Assembly: GCF_031759225.1 (NCBI RefSeq)
Contig: NZ_CP134494.1
Span: forward strand, 1,238,501 to 1,302,500
Reading direction: 5' to 3'
Source of the DNA: Mesobacillus jeotgali
GTDB lineage: Bacteria > Bacillota > Bacilli > Bacillales > Cytobacillaceae
Length of the DNA: 64,000 nucleotides
Part shown: piece by piece, positions 62,938-64,000 of the stretch
Numbering within the stretch: position 1 is the first letter of the stretch
How the letters are laid out: the number at the start of each line of letters is the position of its first letter
Position numbers and translations under genes: made by a program
The notes under the pieces: model-generated
The model's input: only the letters and a program-made list of their open reading frames with translations
The model's database searches: none
Told to the model about the DNA's origin: nothing

Positions 62938-64000
62938 ATGGATTTGAATAAAATGACTGAAAGCTTGCAGAATGCCTTTGTATCAGCCCAGACCCTGGCT
63001 GTTCAACATAATCACCAGGAAGTAGATGATGTGCACCTGTTGCTTGCCCTTCTTGAACAGGATGGCAATCTGGCCGCAACCTTGTTTTCTGGAATCGGAT
63101 TGAATCTAGATCATTATATAGAAGAATTGAACCATATCCTGTCAAAGAAGCCGCAAGTTTCTGGCAGCGGGGCAGAACAGGGGAAATTATATATTACGGC
63201 AACACTGCAGAAGGTTTTGGCGCAGGCAGAAAAGGAAATGAAACAGTTTGAGGATGATTATTTGTCCGTTGAACATGTCTTGTTATCTTTACTTGGAATA
63301 TCGAGCTCAGAAGCAGGGGCAACTTTAAAAAAATACAATGTTAGCAGAGAAAAATTATTAGCGAAAATCAATGAAGTTAGGGGGAACCAGAGAGTGACTT
63401 CACAAAACCCAGAAGCAACTTATGAAGTGTTAAAAAAGTATGGCCGTGATCTTGTGGAGGAAGTCCGGGCAGGAAAGGTTGACCCGGTGATCGGCAGGGA
63501 CAGTGAAATTCGCAATGTCATCCGCATCCTCTCAAGGAAGACGAAAAATAATCCAGTTTTGATCGGTGAGCCAGGTGTTGGCAAGACAGCGATTGTCGAA
63601 GGGCTTGCACAGAGGATTGTCCGCAGGGATGTTCCGGAAGGCCTGAAGGATAAAACGATTTTCGCACTGGATATGAGTTCGCTGATAGCGGGAGCGAAAT
63701 TCCGTGGGGAATTCGAGGAGAGACTGAAAGCAGTATTAAATGAAGTGAAAAAGAGCGAAGGCAAAATCCTGTTGTTCATCGATGAGCTTCATACCATTGT
63801 TGGCGCAGGTAAAACAGAAGGGGCAATGGATGCTGGTAATATGTTGAAACCGATGCTTGCTCGTGGAGAACTGCATTGTATCGGGGCAACGACACTTGAT
63901 GAGCATCGCAAGTATATTGAAAAGGATCCAGCACTGGAACGAAGATTCCAGCAGGTATTAGTGCAGGAGCCGGATGTCGAGGATACCGTGTCCATTTTAC
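62938..64000 (+). CDS. clpB: ClpB chaperone, 3'-truncated by window edge
   Basis: The first ~354 codons of ClpB, a ring-forming disaggregase. N-domain ([22 protein letters not shown] ... [16 protein letters not shown]), then AAA-1 with Walker [17 protein letters not shown], Walker [16 protein letters not shown] and [33 protein letters not shown] precedes ATG 62938. Controlled by CtsR, consistent with heat-shock clpB genes. The reading frame is open to base 64000. Confidence 0.93.
   Translation, partial: MDLNKMTESLQNAFVSAQTLAVQHNHQEVDDVHLLLALLEQDGNLAATLFSGIGLNLDHYIEELNHILSKKPQVSGSGAEQGKLYITATLQKVLAQAEKEMKQFEDDYLSVEHVLLSLLGISSSEAGATLKKYNVSREKLLAKINEVRGNQRVTSQNPEATYEVLKKYGRDLVEEVRAGKVDPVIGRDSEIRNVIRILSRKTKNNPVLIGEPGVGKTAIVEGLAQRIVRRDVPEGLKDKTIFALDMSSLIAGAKFRGEFEERLKAVLNEVKKSEGKILLFIDELHTIVGAGKTEGAMDAGNMLKPMLARGELHCIGATTLDEHRKYIEKDPALERRFQQVLVQEPDVEDTVSIL

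Overview
The window comes from a spore-forming member of the Bacillaceae, probably a Bacillus-like genus such as Mesobacillus or Cytobacillus (the genus is inferred, not proven). The evidence is a complete gerPABCDEF spore-coat germination operon behind a sigma-K type promoter, Bacillus-type Fnr proteins with a C-terminal Cys cluster, a CtsR operator in front of clpB, and a gene order that follows the B. subtilis yis/yit/arg segment (addA, yisB, gerP, yisK, yisL, yisN, asnO, then yitK to yitW, then argCJBD-carAB-argF, yjzC). Into this backbone are inserted maltodextrin, sulfur and anaerobic-respiration genes.

Layout. 1-5.8 kb: 3' part of addA, an HNH protein and gerP. 6.0-15.6 kb: acyl-CoA ligase, an overlapping DUF418/P-loop/yisK run, yisL, a PAS-GGDEF-EAL protein, yisN and asnO. 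16-26.3 kb: a MATE exporter and a maltodextrin locus (maltogenic amylase, binding protein, two permeases, membrane-anchored alpha-amylase, LacI-type regulator). 26.5-37.9 kb: SDR oxidoreductase, CoA-disulfide reductase/rhodanese with a CstR-like operator, yajQ, cvfB, a 43-aa DUF3941 gene, degV-like, yitT, a BsuPI-Gmad2 protein, two very small genes, yitU, yitV and yitW. 38-51.5 kb: an anaerobic (Fnr) island with two fnr paralogues, a radical SAM/SPASM protein, narK fused to PAS, moaA, cls, an intact IS1182-type element, the RIC repair protein, moeA, mobB, a shortened NarI-like protein and ywiC. 51.7-61.2 kb: the arginine/carbamoyl-phosphate operon. 61.6-64 kb: uppP, yjzC and the 5' part of clpB.

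How it fits together. Seven genes of the anaerobic island carry a TGTGA-N6-TCACA-like site followed by exactly 21 bp and a -10 hexamer, the geometry of an Fnr-activated promoter at about -41.5. They supply molybdenum cofactor, nitrate/nitrite transport and Fe-S repair for nitrate respiration, although narGHJ is not in the window. The arginine operon is tightly coupled by ATGA overlaps and has its own promoter and ARG box.

The most unusual feature is non-coding. Five intergenic tandem arrays (3.05, 15.7, 27.5, 34.95 and 61.2 kb) have unrelated unit sequences but nearly the same period of 51-53 bp, about five helical turns. Four of the five contain an inverted repeat in each unit. Two further interspersed repeat families are present, and the IS1182-type element sits precisely in the loop of the cls terminator hairpin.
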